A stretch of 41,884 nucleotides of DNA. Source: an uncultured Candidatus Saccharibacteria bacterium. GTDB taxonomy: Bacteria; Patescibacteriota; Saccharimonadia; Saccharimonadales; Saccharimonadaceae. The notes under the pieces are model-generated. The model did not search any database. It was not told the origin of the DNA and saw only the letters and a list, made by a program, of their open reading frames with translations. The stretch covers positions 1-41,884 of the forward strand of contig CAMKRV010000005.1 in assembly GCA_946415265.1 (NCBI GenBank), in the 5' to 3' direction. Below are positions 9,489 to 18,115 of this stretch, one piece after another. Made by a program: the position numbers and the translations under genes. How positions within the stretch are numbered: position 1 is the stretch's first letter; every line of letters begins with the position of its first letter.

Positions 9489-11111
9489 TTATATCACACG
9501 CGAAACCTCTTCTAAAGTAGTTTCGCCACGAAGTACCGCCAACACACCCTTCTGCTCCAAAGTCAACATTCCGTTCCTGCGTGCCGTTTCTTCTATCGCT
9601 TTCGTATTAATATCCGTTACATCTCCCCGAATAAACGCTTGGATATCATCGTTCACCACCAGCTGCTCCATTATTACCGTACGGCCTTTGTACCCAAACG
9701 GATCCTCTTCCGTAGTTACCGGATCATAAAGTAACGGATTTTCCATATCAAAATCGGATAATATATCCGCGCTCACGCCTTTCATCACTTCGCGAATATA
9801 ATCACGTTCCGCTTCCGTTGCCGGCCGTGCTTTCTTTGCATCAGAAAGCTTCCTTACCAGCCTCTGTGCCACAATCAGCCGTATAGAACTTGCAAATATC
9901 GGGTTCACACCAATCAAATCTATCATCCTAGAAAATGCCGCACTCGTAGAGTTTGCGTGGAAAGACGAAAGCACCAAATGCCCCGTAATAGATGCTTGTA
10001 TTGCCGTCTTTGCCGTATCCGCATCGCGAATTTCCCCCACCATCACTACATCCGGATCCAAACGTAGCACCGAGCGTAATCCCTCTGCAAACGATCCACC
10101 CGCATTAGTATTAATCGGAATCTGCGAAATTCCCGTAATCCCATATTCGATCGGATCCTCCAAAGTAATAATTTTCTTATCCGAAGTATTCAAAGCGTTC
10201 AACATAGAATATAACGTAGTAGATTTACCAGAACCAGTCGGACCTACCATCAGCACTAGCCCGCGCGGATGCGAAATCACTTCATCTATCTCCGCCCGTT
10301 CTTCACGCGATAGTCCCAACAAATCCAAATTAAGCAGCGATTCATCAAAATTAAACAACCTTAGCACCGCATCTTGCCCATACATTGTCGGAATAGTTTC
10401 CACGCGAATATTAAGTAAATGCGTCGCCCCATCACGATGGATTTCTTTCTGCATATGCCCAGATTGTGGCTTATTGGCCGCCGTAGATATATTAGATCTA
10501 GACGAAAGCTCACCCATAAATATCCGATATCTATCCCTATCGATATTCGCCACCGGATGCAAAAGCCCATCTACACGCATACGAATACGAATTTCGTCAC
10601 GCATATTTTCAATATGAATATCTGACGCCCCCAACTTATCTGCTTGATCTAGCAAAAAGTCAAATACCTTTTCCGTAGATACAGTACTTAGCGTTTTAGA
10701 TACGCTAGCAATTGTTTCGCTATCACCCTCACCCGCAATTTTAATATCATCATATTGTATTACCTTTGGCGGGTCATAGCGCAACATAAATACCTTATAT
10801 GCGGAATTAGAAATCAAGAAAAAATCTACCCGCTCGCCTTCATTGGTGTATTCGTTACGCATTTTTTCTATCAATGTTCGTGGCGTCTGACTAGTCACCA
10901 TAAATTGATAATGCTCTTCACCACCACCTCGCTGCAGTGGAATAATAAAATCTTTGTGCATTTCTTGCACATCCAAAAGATCTAGCACTAGTGGTATTTC
11001 ATTTTCAAATTCTCTAGTATCTAAATATGGCAAACCCAATATTCTAGCACGTCCGGCAGTCGCTTGCTCTTCATTTTCCCGTCGTTTCAGCTGAATATCA
11101 TTTTCATCCAT
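9489..11111 (-). CDS. Type IV pilus / type II secretion assembly ATPase (PilB/GspE family)
   Basis: GLVLMVGPTGSGKSTTLYSMLNAL, LEDPIEY, LRLDPDVVMVGEIRDADTAKTAIQASITGHLVLSSFHAN; TATAAT 6 nt before ATG. Confidence 0.93.
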   Translation of the reverse strand: MDENDIQLKRRENEEQATAGRARILGLPYLDTREFENEIPLVLDLLDVQEMHKDFIIPLQRGGGEEHYQFMVTSQTPRTLIEKMRNEYTNEGERVDFFLISNSAYKVFMLRYDPPKVIQYDDIKIAGEGDSETIASVSKTLSTVSTEKVFDFLLDQADKLGASDIHIENMRDEIRIRMRVDGLLHPVANIDRDRYRIFMGELSSRSNISTAANKPQSGHMQKEIHRDGATHLLNIRVETIPTMYGQDAVLRLFNFDESLLNLDLLGLSREERAEIDEVISHPRGLVLMVGPTGSGKSTTLYSMLNALNTSDKKIITLEDPIEYGITGISQIPINTNAGGSFAEGLRSVLRLDPDVVMVGEIRDADTAKTAIQASITGHLVLSSFHANSTSAAFSRMIDLIGVNPIFASSIRLIVAQRLVRKLSDAKKARPATEAERDYIREVMKGVSADILSDFDMENPLLYDPVTTEEDPFGYKGRTVIMEQLVVNDDIQAFIRGDVTDINTKAIEETARRNGMLTLEQKGVLAVLRGETTLEEVSRVI

Positions 11112-11148
11112 ATTATTATTATACCATAAACATTTTCAAGCCAACAAA

Positions 11149-11175
11149 AAAGAGCCTAAGTAAAATAGGCTCTTT
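11149..11175 (-). terminator. Intrinsic terminator of the 34-aa ORF
   Basis: Minus strand AAAGAGCCTA-N7-TAGGCTCTTT followed by TTTTG. Confidence 0.8.
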
Positions 11176-11278
11176 AGCGACCATTTTTCAAGCGTGGGTG
11201 CTTGCGTTTATCGCTATGTTTGTGATTGTTGTTACGATTTTGTTTAGAAACAACTTTCATTTTAAATTTTCTTGCCAT
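11174..11278 (-). CDS. 34-aa basic small protein
   Basis: MARKFKMKVVSKQNRNNNHKHSDKRKHPRLKNGR; TATAAT 6 nt before ATG and its own terminator; ORF track lists a longer 60-aa form. Confidence 0.7.
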   Translation of the reverse strand: MARKFKMKVVSKQNRNNNHKHSDKRKHPRLKNGR

Positions 11279-11348
11279 ATTTACATTATAACACATTTTC
11301 TTCAAATTACGAATATTCACAAATAGTTTTAGCATGATATAATTAAAA

Positions 11349-11575
11349 TGCAACATTCTAATTTAAAAGAACCAGAGGTTTTTATTAGCCTATGGGATAT
11401 ATGCACAATATAATTGGCATCGTAAGGTTTCCAATTTGCGCATACTATGGGTTATATAACTTTGGTTCACAAATTAGGATGTTGCACCCCTTGCGGTGCC
11501 ATTTTTGTTAATCCCCATTAATATAGTGGCACCACATGGGGGAGTAGTAGTAATCATATATAAGTGAGGTAAAAG
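11349..11575 (+). ncRNA. Structured 5' leader RNA, copy 1
   Basis: TATAAT at 11338; P1 TGCAACATTCTAATTT (11349-11364) / AAATTAGGATGTTGCA (11471-11486); apical GGCATCGTAAGGTTTCC; GGTGCCA (11495) / TGGCACC (11527). Confidence 0.75.
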
Positions 11576-13096
11576 ATGGGCCACAAAGTAAAACAATCAT
11601 TAATGAGTAGTAGAATAGATTTCTTCTACTATGCTTTCCGTAATGTATTGTTAGTTTCTGTTCCTCTTCTCGTTATCTCTACCTTTATCCTTGGCTTCAG
11701 TGTTTCTCATAGCTCTGCTACAAACTCTGGTTCTGGCTCAGACAATCTCACTATTACTATCTCTTCTGCTTGTACATTAAGTAGTGTGGTAGATAGTGAA
11801 CATAGTACTAATACTAATGTGGGTACTTATACCAGTGATATAGGTAAAACTACCATTACCACACTATGTAATGATGGTAATGGGTATAGTGTATATGCAA
11901 TAGGATATAGTAATAATGAAGAAGGTAATAATAAATTAATCAATTCTGAAAGACCTGAGTATAGTATAGATACAGGATTGAATGCTAGTGGTCTTACATC
12001 TGCTTGGGCCATGAAACTGAATAATATACCAGACGATCCTTCTCCTACTCCACCTACTATAGAAAGTGATTACAATAATATTTATGGTATAGTACCACCA
12101 TATTGGACTAAGGTAGCTAGTAGAGCTTCTGGTACTACAGATATGGCACAAGGGTCTAGTTTTACTACTACTTATGCAGTATATGCTAGTTCTTCCCAGT
12201 ATGCAGGTACTTATCAGGGGCAGGTGAAGTATTTGCTGACGCACCCTAGTTCAGATGTAAAACATTTCTTTATGCAGGATATTGCTAACTGGGCTAATGA
12301 ACAAATACCCAACATAGGAGATACTATACGGGCCGTAGATCAAAGAGATTATAAAGGCTATTATGTTACCAGGCTAGCAGACGGGCATATCTGGATGACA
12401 CAAAACTTAGATTTTGACATAGCAGCCAATACTGTGTTTAACTCCCAAACTACAGACTTAAATGTAGCTTATGATTCTAGTACTGGACAATATGCAGAAT
12501 ATAGTGATGGATATACTGAAAATAATGGTACCATTTACTGGGAGCCAGCTAGCACAGCTACTACTATAGACTTTACTGGCACTACTGTTACTGATTGGCA
12601 GAATAGTAATACTGCACCATATACTGCTAATAAGACAGACGATACTGGTACAGGACATAATTCACTAGGTAATTACTATAACTGGAGTGCAGCCATAGCT
12701 TCTAATGACTCTTCTTCATTAACACAAAATACAGTAAGTGATATATCTAAGAATCCTAAGAACTCTATTTGTCCTAAAGGTTGGAGGTTGCCTACTACAT
12801 CTAATCAATCCGGAGCATTATCTGGCTCTACTAATGAATTTGCGAGGTTGAATTATTTGTACAATAACAATAAGACTACCACAGATGCAGGGATAATCGC
12901 ATCCCCATTGTACTTTAATAATTCGGGGATCGTCCTCAATAGTACCCTTGCTATGGGCGAGGGCGTATACTGGTCAAGTACAAATAATTCTTCAGGAAGC
13001 GCATATTTCTTCGCACATAAACCAGATCAGGTTAAACCAAAAGACGACTGGCATAGATATATCGGTATTTCCATTCGTTGCGTGACTAGAGAGTAA
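11576..13096 (+). CDS. FISUMP-domain secreted surface protein
   Basis: N-terminal hydrophobic segment (RNVLLVSVPLLVISTFILGFSVS), YYVTRLADGHIWMTQNLDFDI, ICPKGWRLPT, C-terminal SIRCVTRE. Confidence 0.85.
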   Translation: MGHKVKQSLMSSRIDFFYYAFRNVLLVSVPLLVISTFILGFSVSHSSATNSGSGSDNLTITISSACTLSSVVDSEHSTNTNVGTYTSDIGKTTITTLCNDGNGYSVYAIGYSNNEEGNNKLINSERPEYSIDTGLNASGLTSAWAMKLNNIPDDPSPTPPTIESDYNNIYGIVPPYWTKVASRASGTTDMAQGSSFTTTYAVYASSSQYAGTYQGQVKYLLTHPSSDVKHFFMQDIANWANEQIPNIGDTIRAVDQRDYKGYYVTRLADGHIWMTQNLDFDIAANTVFNSQTTDLNVAYDSSTGQYAEYSDGYTENNGTIYWEPASTATTIDFTGTTVTDWQNSNTAPYTANKTDDTGTGHNSLGNYYNWSAAIASNDSSSLTQNTVSDISKNPKNSICPKGWRLPTTSNQSGALSGSTNEFARLNYLYNNNKTTTDAGIIASPLYFNNSGIVLNSTLAMGEGVYWSSTNNSSGSAYFFAHKPDQVKPKDDWHRYIGISIRCVTRE

Positions 13097-13149
13097 ATAA
13101 CGAACAATCAAACCCTAGGTTTCCCAAATCTCAAAACCACTATAAAAAT

Positions 13150-13259
13150 TTGACATTTTCTTCATTTTTGCCATAATTAAAGTATAAAAAAGAAACTCCT
13201 TAGGAAAGTTTCTTTGAAGGGTTTTCTAGTTTGGATTATTTATCCGAACTAGATTTTTT
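13150..13259 (+). ncRNA. Candidate small RNA with its own promoter and terminator
   Basis: TTGACA (13150)-N16-CATAAT (13172); hairpin AAAGAAACT/AGTTTCTTT (13189-13215); hairpin CTAGTTTGGAT/ATCCGAACTAG (13226-13252) followed by TTTTTT. Confidence 0.6.
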
Positions 13260-13520
13260 CTTTGGTTTGTCGTCTTTTTTCCCAAAGTTGAAGATAACTA
13301 ATGCTATTTGCATAGCTCTCCTCTCTGAGACAACTTTAACTACCCTAGAAAAACCGTTTAGTAAGCCTCTCTCCGCCCACGAACCGAGAGCAGTTCGTGG
13401 ATTTTTGCTCACTAAATCCCAAAGAACAACCCAATTCTATTATTTCATATCTGTTATATTTTTTACAACCCCTGTTATAGCATCATCCACAATCTATAAA
13501 TCTTATGTTATAATATCCTT

Positions 13521-13901
13521 ATGGCTATTACCGAAATGTTTTTCTGGTGGTATTCTCGCGGGTGGCAAGTATTTATTTCCAAAGCTCGTACTTCCCTCAC
13601 CAGCATTACAGATTTCTTTTCGATGTCTTCACTTGTTCGCACTCTTTTCAAGCCTTACCGCCAAATCTCCGCCGAAACCGCTTCTAGCTCCGCATCATTA
13701 GATCTCAAATTCCACATGTTTTTAGATCGCCTAGTTTCACGTTTTATCGGTTTCTTATCCAGACTCATTTTACTTTTAGCTGGCACACTTATCATCATCG
13801 TTGGCGGTATTGCCAGTTTAATTCTTATCATCCTCTGGCCAATCATCCCCATGCTGCCAATCATCGGTATTATTCTAAGCATTGTGGGGCTAGCCATATG
13901 A
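13521..13901 (+). CDS. Small membrane protein coupled to the Clp-like gene
   Basis: 126 aa with C-terminal hydrophobic segments; TATAAT 6 nt before ATG; ATGA overlap with 13898. Confidence 0.65.
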   Translation: MAITEMFFWWYSRGWQVFISKARTSLTSITDFFSMSSLVRTLFKPYRQISAETASSSASLDLKFHMFLDRLVSRFIGFLSRLILLLAGTLIIIVGGIASLILIILWPIIPMLPIIGIILSIVGLAI

Positions 13902-16282
13902 ATAGTTCTTTTGACCCCAAAAATCCTCGCGTAAAAAAAGCGTATCAAAAACGCTCGCTAAATAATCCTCCAGTCTTGGCACTCACGCTCGTTATCTTCA
14001 TCGCTTTGCTTTTTGGCGGTATCGCCCTGCTATATTTCCAAATCGCACTAGGTTGGACATTAATTGGTTTTTCTGCTTTACCAGCCATGCTAGTTTTTTG
14101 GATCAAAAACGATTTAAACGAAATCCCCATCGGCAAATCAAGTAGTTTTACCAATCTACTTTCCGAAGATTTGCTTCTACTTTTGTCCCCCAATACCACT
14201 CCTGCAGATTTAATCAAAATCCTCCCCAAAACTCGCGGCGGGTCCTTCATCATGGCCAGATTTGGTTTACCAATCTCTTTCTTTCAGCAGGCCCAAGAGT
14301 TTCTCCCAGCCACTACCGATCCCATCTATGCCACCGCGCAAGACATTCTAAACTCTACCAATTCCGAAGAAATCACCGGCGCCATCTTGGCCGTAGCACT
14401 TGTGCAAAATCTTCCTAATGCCGAGCTCGTTCTCAACCAAATCAAACTCACCACAGCCGATCTTCACCAAGGCATCATTTGGTTCAATTATCTCACCGGT
14501 CTAGTAAAAGACGCCAAAAAGCCTGTGCGCTCTGGTGGTATTGGCCGCGATTTTGCTTTTGGCTACACGCCCACACTGCAGCGTTTTGCCATCAATCTTT
14601 CCGAACGCTATGCAAATTCTCACATCCAGCTTCAAATGGCCGACCACACTAAAATTATCGGCCAAATCGTAGAAACTTTCACTCATGGCGGTCGCCAAAA
14701 TGTTGCTCTTGTCGGGGCTTATGGCTCTGGTCGTTCCACTATCGTTAATTCCCTCGCCGAAACCCTCATGGATGCCAACAGCAAGATCCCCAATTCCCTA
14801 AAATATCGCCAAATTTTTGCTCTAGATGCACCTAGCCTTATTTCTGCCGCCAAAGACAATAGCGAGCTAGAATACTTAATGATCAACATTTTCAATGAAA
14901 TCTATTCCGCCAAAAACATTATCCTCTGCCTAGATAACGCCCACCTCTTTTTCGAAGAAGGCCCTGGTTCTGTAGATATTGCCAATTTACTTGTGCCAAT
15001 TCTAGAAGCTGGCCGCATCCGCATGATCCTCATTATGGACGACCAAAAATTCCTCGAAATTTCCGCCAAAAATCCCGCCTTGGCCAATTCTCTAAATAAA
15101 ATTGTAGTTACCCCAAGCGGCCGCGAAGAAACCCTCAAAATCCTAATGGACCAAGTCCCATTTTTCGAATATCAAAAAAATGTTATCTACACCTACCAAT
15201 CTTTATCCGAAGCTTACCGCCTCAGTGAACAATACATTCACGATGTAGAAATGCCCGGCAAAGCCAAACTACTCTTAGAAAGTGCTGCCGTTTATGCAGA
15301 AAACGGCCTAGTCACCGCAGAATCCGTTGCCACTGCCGTAGAAAAATCTTATGGCGTCAAGGTCAAAGTTGCCTCCGACACCAAAGACCGCGAAAAATTA
15401 CTAAACCTAGAACAACTTATCCACGAACGCATGATAGACCAAACGGAAGCCGTCTCTGCTGTTGCCAATGCCTTGCGTCGCGCCGGTGCCGGCGTCAAGC
15501 ACTCTGGCCGCCCTATTGGTACTTTCCTTTTCCTTGGCCCCACCGGTGTAGGTAAAACCGAACTCGCCAAAACCCTATCCGAAGTCTACTTCAACGGCGA
15601 AGACAACATCATCCGCCTAGATATGAACGAATTCGTTTCCGCCAGCGATGTTTCTCGCCTTATCAAAGACGGCGCCGAAGACGGCCTTAGTCTTACTGCC
15701 CAAGTTTCCAAGCAGCCATTCTCAGTTATTCTGTTAGACGAAATCGAAAAAGCCCACCCGTCTGTGCTCACCACTCTGCTTCAGGTACTAGACGAAGGCA
15801 TCCTTCGCGACGAAAAAAACCGCGAAATTAGCTTCCGCGACAGCATTATCATCGCCACCTCCAACGCTGGAGCCAATGAAATTCGCGAAAAAATCACCTC
15901 TGGCGCAAAAATCGACGATTTCAAAGAAGAGCTCATTGAAAACCTCATTTCTAGCGGTGAATTCAAACCAGAATTTCTCAACCGTTTTGATGAAATCTGC
16001 CTCTTTAAACCTCTATCTAAAGAAGACTTAGTCGGTGTATTAGACTTAATTATCGCTTCCACCAACAAAACTCTCGAACCTCAAAAAATCTCCGTAGTAG
16101 TAGATCCCGCTGCTAAACAAATCTTAATAGATAAAGGTTACGATCCCAAAATGGGCGCCCGCCCCATGCGCCGTATTGTCCAAAAAACCGTGGAAAATAT
16201 CGTCGCCGCCGCCATATTATCCGGCCACGCCACTCCCGGATCCACCCTTCACATCACCCCTAGCGAAATTGAGATAAGTTAA
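13898..16282 (+). CDS. Membrane-anchored ClpB/ClpC-like AAA+ protein
   Basis: N-terminal TM segments; D2 FLFLGPTGVGKTELAKTL, VILLDEIEKAH, GARPMRRIVQKTVENIVA; D1 degenerate (GAYGSGRST, CLDNAH). Confidence 0.88.
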   Translation: MNSSFDPKNPRVKKAYQKRSLNNPPVLALTLVIFIALLFGGIALLYFQIALGWTLIGFSALPAMLVFWIKNDLNEIPIGKSSSFTNLLSEDLLLLLSPNTTPADLIKILPKTRGGSFIMARFGLPISFFQQAQEFLPATTDPIYATAQDILNSTNSEEITGAILAVALVQNLPNAELVLNQIKLTTADLHQGIIWFNYLTGLVKDAKKPVRSGGIGRDFAFGYTPTLQRFAINLSERYANSHIQLQMADHTKIIGQIVETFTHGGRQNVALVGAYGSGRSTIVNSLAETLMDANSKIPNSLKYRQIFALDAPSLISAAKDNSELEYLMINIFNEIYSAKNIILCLDNAHLFFEEGPGSVDIANLLVPILEAGRIRMILIMDDQKFLEISAKNPALANSLNKIVVTPSGREETLKILMDQVPFFEYQKNVIYTYQSLSEAYRLSEQYIHDVEMPGKAKLLLESAAVYAENGLVTAESVATAVEKSYGVKVKVASDTKDREKLLNLEQLIHERMIDQTEAVSAVANALRRAGAGVKHSGRPIGTFLFLGPTGVGKTELAKTLSEVYFNGEDNIIRLDMNEFVSASDVSRLIKDGAEDGLSLTAQVSKQPFSVILLDEIEKAHPSVLTTLLQVLDEGILRDEKNREISFRDSIIIATSNAGANEIREKITSGAKIDDFKEELIENLISSGEFKPEFLNRFDEICLFKPLSKEDLVGVLDLIIASTNKTLEPQKISVVVDPAAKQILIDKGYDPKMGARPMRRIVQKTVENIVAAAILSGHATPGSTLHITPSEIEIS

Positions 16283-16290
16283 GTTAGAAA

Positions 16291-16314
16291 AAGCGCCGTC
16301 CTAAGACGACGCTT
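16291..16314 (-). terminator. Intrinsic terminator downstream of 16322..16654
   Basis: Minus strand AAGCGTCGTC-TTAG-GACGGCGCTT then TTTC. Confidence 0.7.
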
Positions 16315-16321
16315 ACATGAA

Positions 16322-16654
16322 TTAATCCGACACAGAAAACAACCAATAGGCATCAAAGCCCATCTCGCCATAACTAGGCGTGCAAAACTTCACTGACCAG
16401 CCTTGAGCTTCATATACCGACTCGATATCAAGCCAATGATTTGTAAAAAAGTCCTCTTGCGGAACACTCGTCCCGTCCGACTGCATCTTCTCAAGAGCCT
16501 TAGCGATAACTTCTTTCTGAGTGATTTTTATGGATGCGCCGTATCGCTTAGCGAGTAAATCATCAATCACCTCGTAGATTTCGTCAGGAACAAACTCTGC
16601 AAGGTGACGCCGTTTGGCTTCTTCCGGTGTGATAGGTTTATGTGCCACACTCAT
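16322..16654 (-). CDS. Hypothetical 110-aa protein
   Basis: MSVAHKPITPEEAKRRHLAEFVPDEIYEVIDDLLAKRYG..; preceded by AGGTGGTGAG SD; has terminator. Confidence 0.6.
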   Translation of the reverse strand: MSVAHKPITPEEAKRRHLAEFVPDEIYEVIDDLLAKRYGASIKITQKEVIAKALEKMQSDGTSVPQEDFFTNHWLDIESVYEAQGWSVKFCTPSYGEMGFDAYWLFSVSD

Positions 16655-16716
16655 ATTCTCACCACCTTTCGTTTTATTCTAGATTATGAGCGTCAACTCA
16701 TATCATATATTATTCT

Positions 16717-16800
16717 ACTGGTTTTGTCAAGGACCTTGGCTCGAATCTATTATTGAATCCGCCGGAGTTAAAATCGTCAAGATTGGTGTTTTCTTCTTGC
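16717..16800 (+). pseudogene. Decayed inverted copy of the tRNA-Ser 3' half plus trailer/terminator
   Basis: + strand GGCTCGAATCTATTATTGAATCCGCCGGAGTTAAAATCGTCAAGATTGGTG aligns with minus-strand tRNA-Ser GGTTCGAATCCTGTCCTTTCCGCCAAGTTAAAATCGCCAATCTCGGCG. Confidence 0.6.
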
Positions 16801-16858
16801 GAAGTGCTACTATTGGTAGAGCGAGCAAGAAAAAACGCCGAGATTGGCGATTTTAACT

Positions 16859-16944
16859 TGGCGGAAAGGACAGGATTCGAACCTGCGGACGTTTCCGTCT
16901 CTGGTTTTCAAGACCAGTGCCTTCAACCACTCGGCCACCTTTCC
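16859..16944 (-). tRNA. tRNA-Ser(TGA), CCA encoded
   Basis: GGAAAGG acceptor, CTGGT-CTTGAAA-ACCAG anticodon arm, long variable arm, GCAGG-TTCGAAT-CCTGT T arm, G-CCA. Confidence 0.93.
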
Positions 16945-17018
16945 ACCCACTATTATAACATATTAAGCCACTCAAAATCAATCCCCTACTCTCATTATAT
17001 CACACTTATGCTAAAATG

Positions 17019-18113
17019 TCAAATATCTGTATCCAGCACGGTATATACTTTATACCCAGGATACAATTTCTTAATTTTCCTTTGAATTTCTCGCATCTTC
17101 GCTACTGCATCTTTTTCTTCAAATGAAAACACCAAATCCAGAGATATCACTTTTTCTTCCTCGTCCACATAAAATCCATGCACTTGCACCACTGTAGAAT
17201 AATCTTTTACTATAGCTTCTATCTCTTGCTTCATTTTCTTATATTTACCACTTTCGTTCGCTGCATATACACCCAAAGTCAAAATAATGCCGTATTTTTC
17301 ATAAACCTGCACTTCTATCTGTCGTGAAAGCCGATGAATCTCCCTAGTATGTAGTTCGTCACCCACTTGTATATGCGCACTTGCGATAATCTTATTCGGC
17401 CCATAATTATGTAGAGCTAGGTCATACACCCCTTGCACTTCGTCAAACTTCTCAATCGTTTTCTTTACTCTAGCAATTATCTCGTCATCCACTCGCGCAC
17501 CAATCAAATCATTCACCGCATCGCGCATAATTTCTACCGCCGTCTTAATAATCATCACCGCAATCAATATGCCAATATAACCCTCCAAACTAATATGCCA
17601 AATAAAACTAATTATCGCACCCACCAGCACAGATAGCGAAAGTGCCGCATCCGATATCGCATCCACTCCACTCGCCACCAGACTTCCAGAGTTCAGCGAC
17701 TTTCCTTTATTCTTCACAAACCGCCCAAAGAAAAACTTTACCAGCACCGCCACCGCAATTATCACAAGCGACGCCACCGAGTAATCTGCTTCTTCTGGCG
17801 TAATAATCTTTTCAATAGATTCTTTAAATGCCATCACGCCTGCCGCTAGCACAATCACTGCTACCACCGCCGCCGAAAAATACTCTACCCTACCATAGCC
17901 AAACGGATGTTTGCGGTCTGGCCTTTTGGTTGCCAGTCTTAGCCCTACTATCGTCACCACGGATGACAATACATCTGTCAAGTTATTTACCGCGTCCAAG
18001 ATGATAGAAATAGAATTTGCAATCAGCCCCACCACAGCCTTAAAGCCCACCAAAACTAAATTGACCAAAATCCCGTAAATGCTAATTTTGACAATTTCTT
18101 TATTGCGTAGCAT
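17019..18113 (-). CDS. Cation diffusion facilitator (CDF) transporter
   Basis: SIILDAVNNLTDVLSSVVTIVGLRLATKRPDRKHPFGYGRVEYFSA; C-terminal cytoplasmic domain. Confidence 0.93.
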   Translation of the reverse strand: MLRNKEIVKISIYGILVNLVLVGFKAVVGLIANSISIILDAVNNLTDVLSSVVTIVGLRLATKRPDRKHPFGYGRVEYFSAAVVAVIVLAAGVMAFKESIEKIITPEEADYSVASLVIIAVAVLVKFFFGRFVKNKGKSLNSGSLVASGVDAISDAALSLSVLVGAIISFIWHISLEGYIGILIAVMIIKTAVEIMRDAVNDLIGARVDDEIIARVKKTIEKFDEVQGVYDLALHNYGPNKIIASAHIQVGDELHTREIHRLSRQIEVQVYEKYGIILTLGVYAANESGKYKKMKQEIEAIVKDYSTVVQVHGFYVDEEEKVISLDLVFSFEEKDAVAKMREIQRKIKKLYPGYKVYTVLDTDI

Positions 18114-18115
18114 TT

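Noticed and set aside
11349-11575. Known riboswitch classes (SAM, c-di-GMP, cobalamin, THF, ZTP, fluoride, preQ1, T-box)
   Set aside because: From memory none of their core motifs match GGCAYCGUAAGG..UCC in this architecture, and no T-box specifier/T-loop sequence was seen; an Rfam search is still needed to confirm.
11576-13096. Diversity-generating retroelement with FISUMP/C-lectin variable protein
   Set aside because: C-terminal variability among paralogs fits DGR targets in principle, but the window contains no reverse transcriptase or adenine-biased TR/VR pair, and the differences include indels and non-A changes.
13231-13520. 156-aa ORF 13231..13701
   Set aside because: It begins inside the sRNA terminator hairpin, runs out of frame through the 13521 gene start and has no RBS or recognisable domain.
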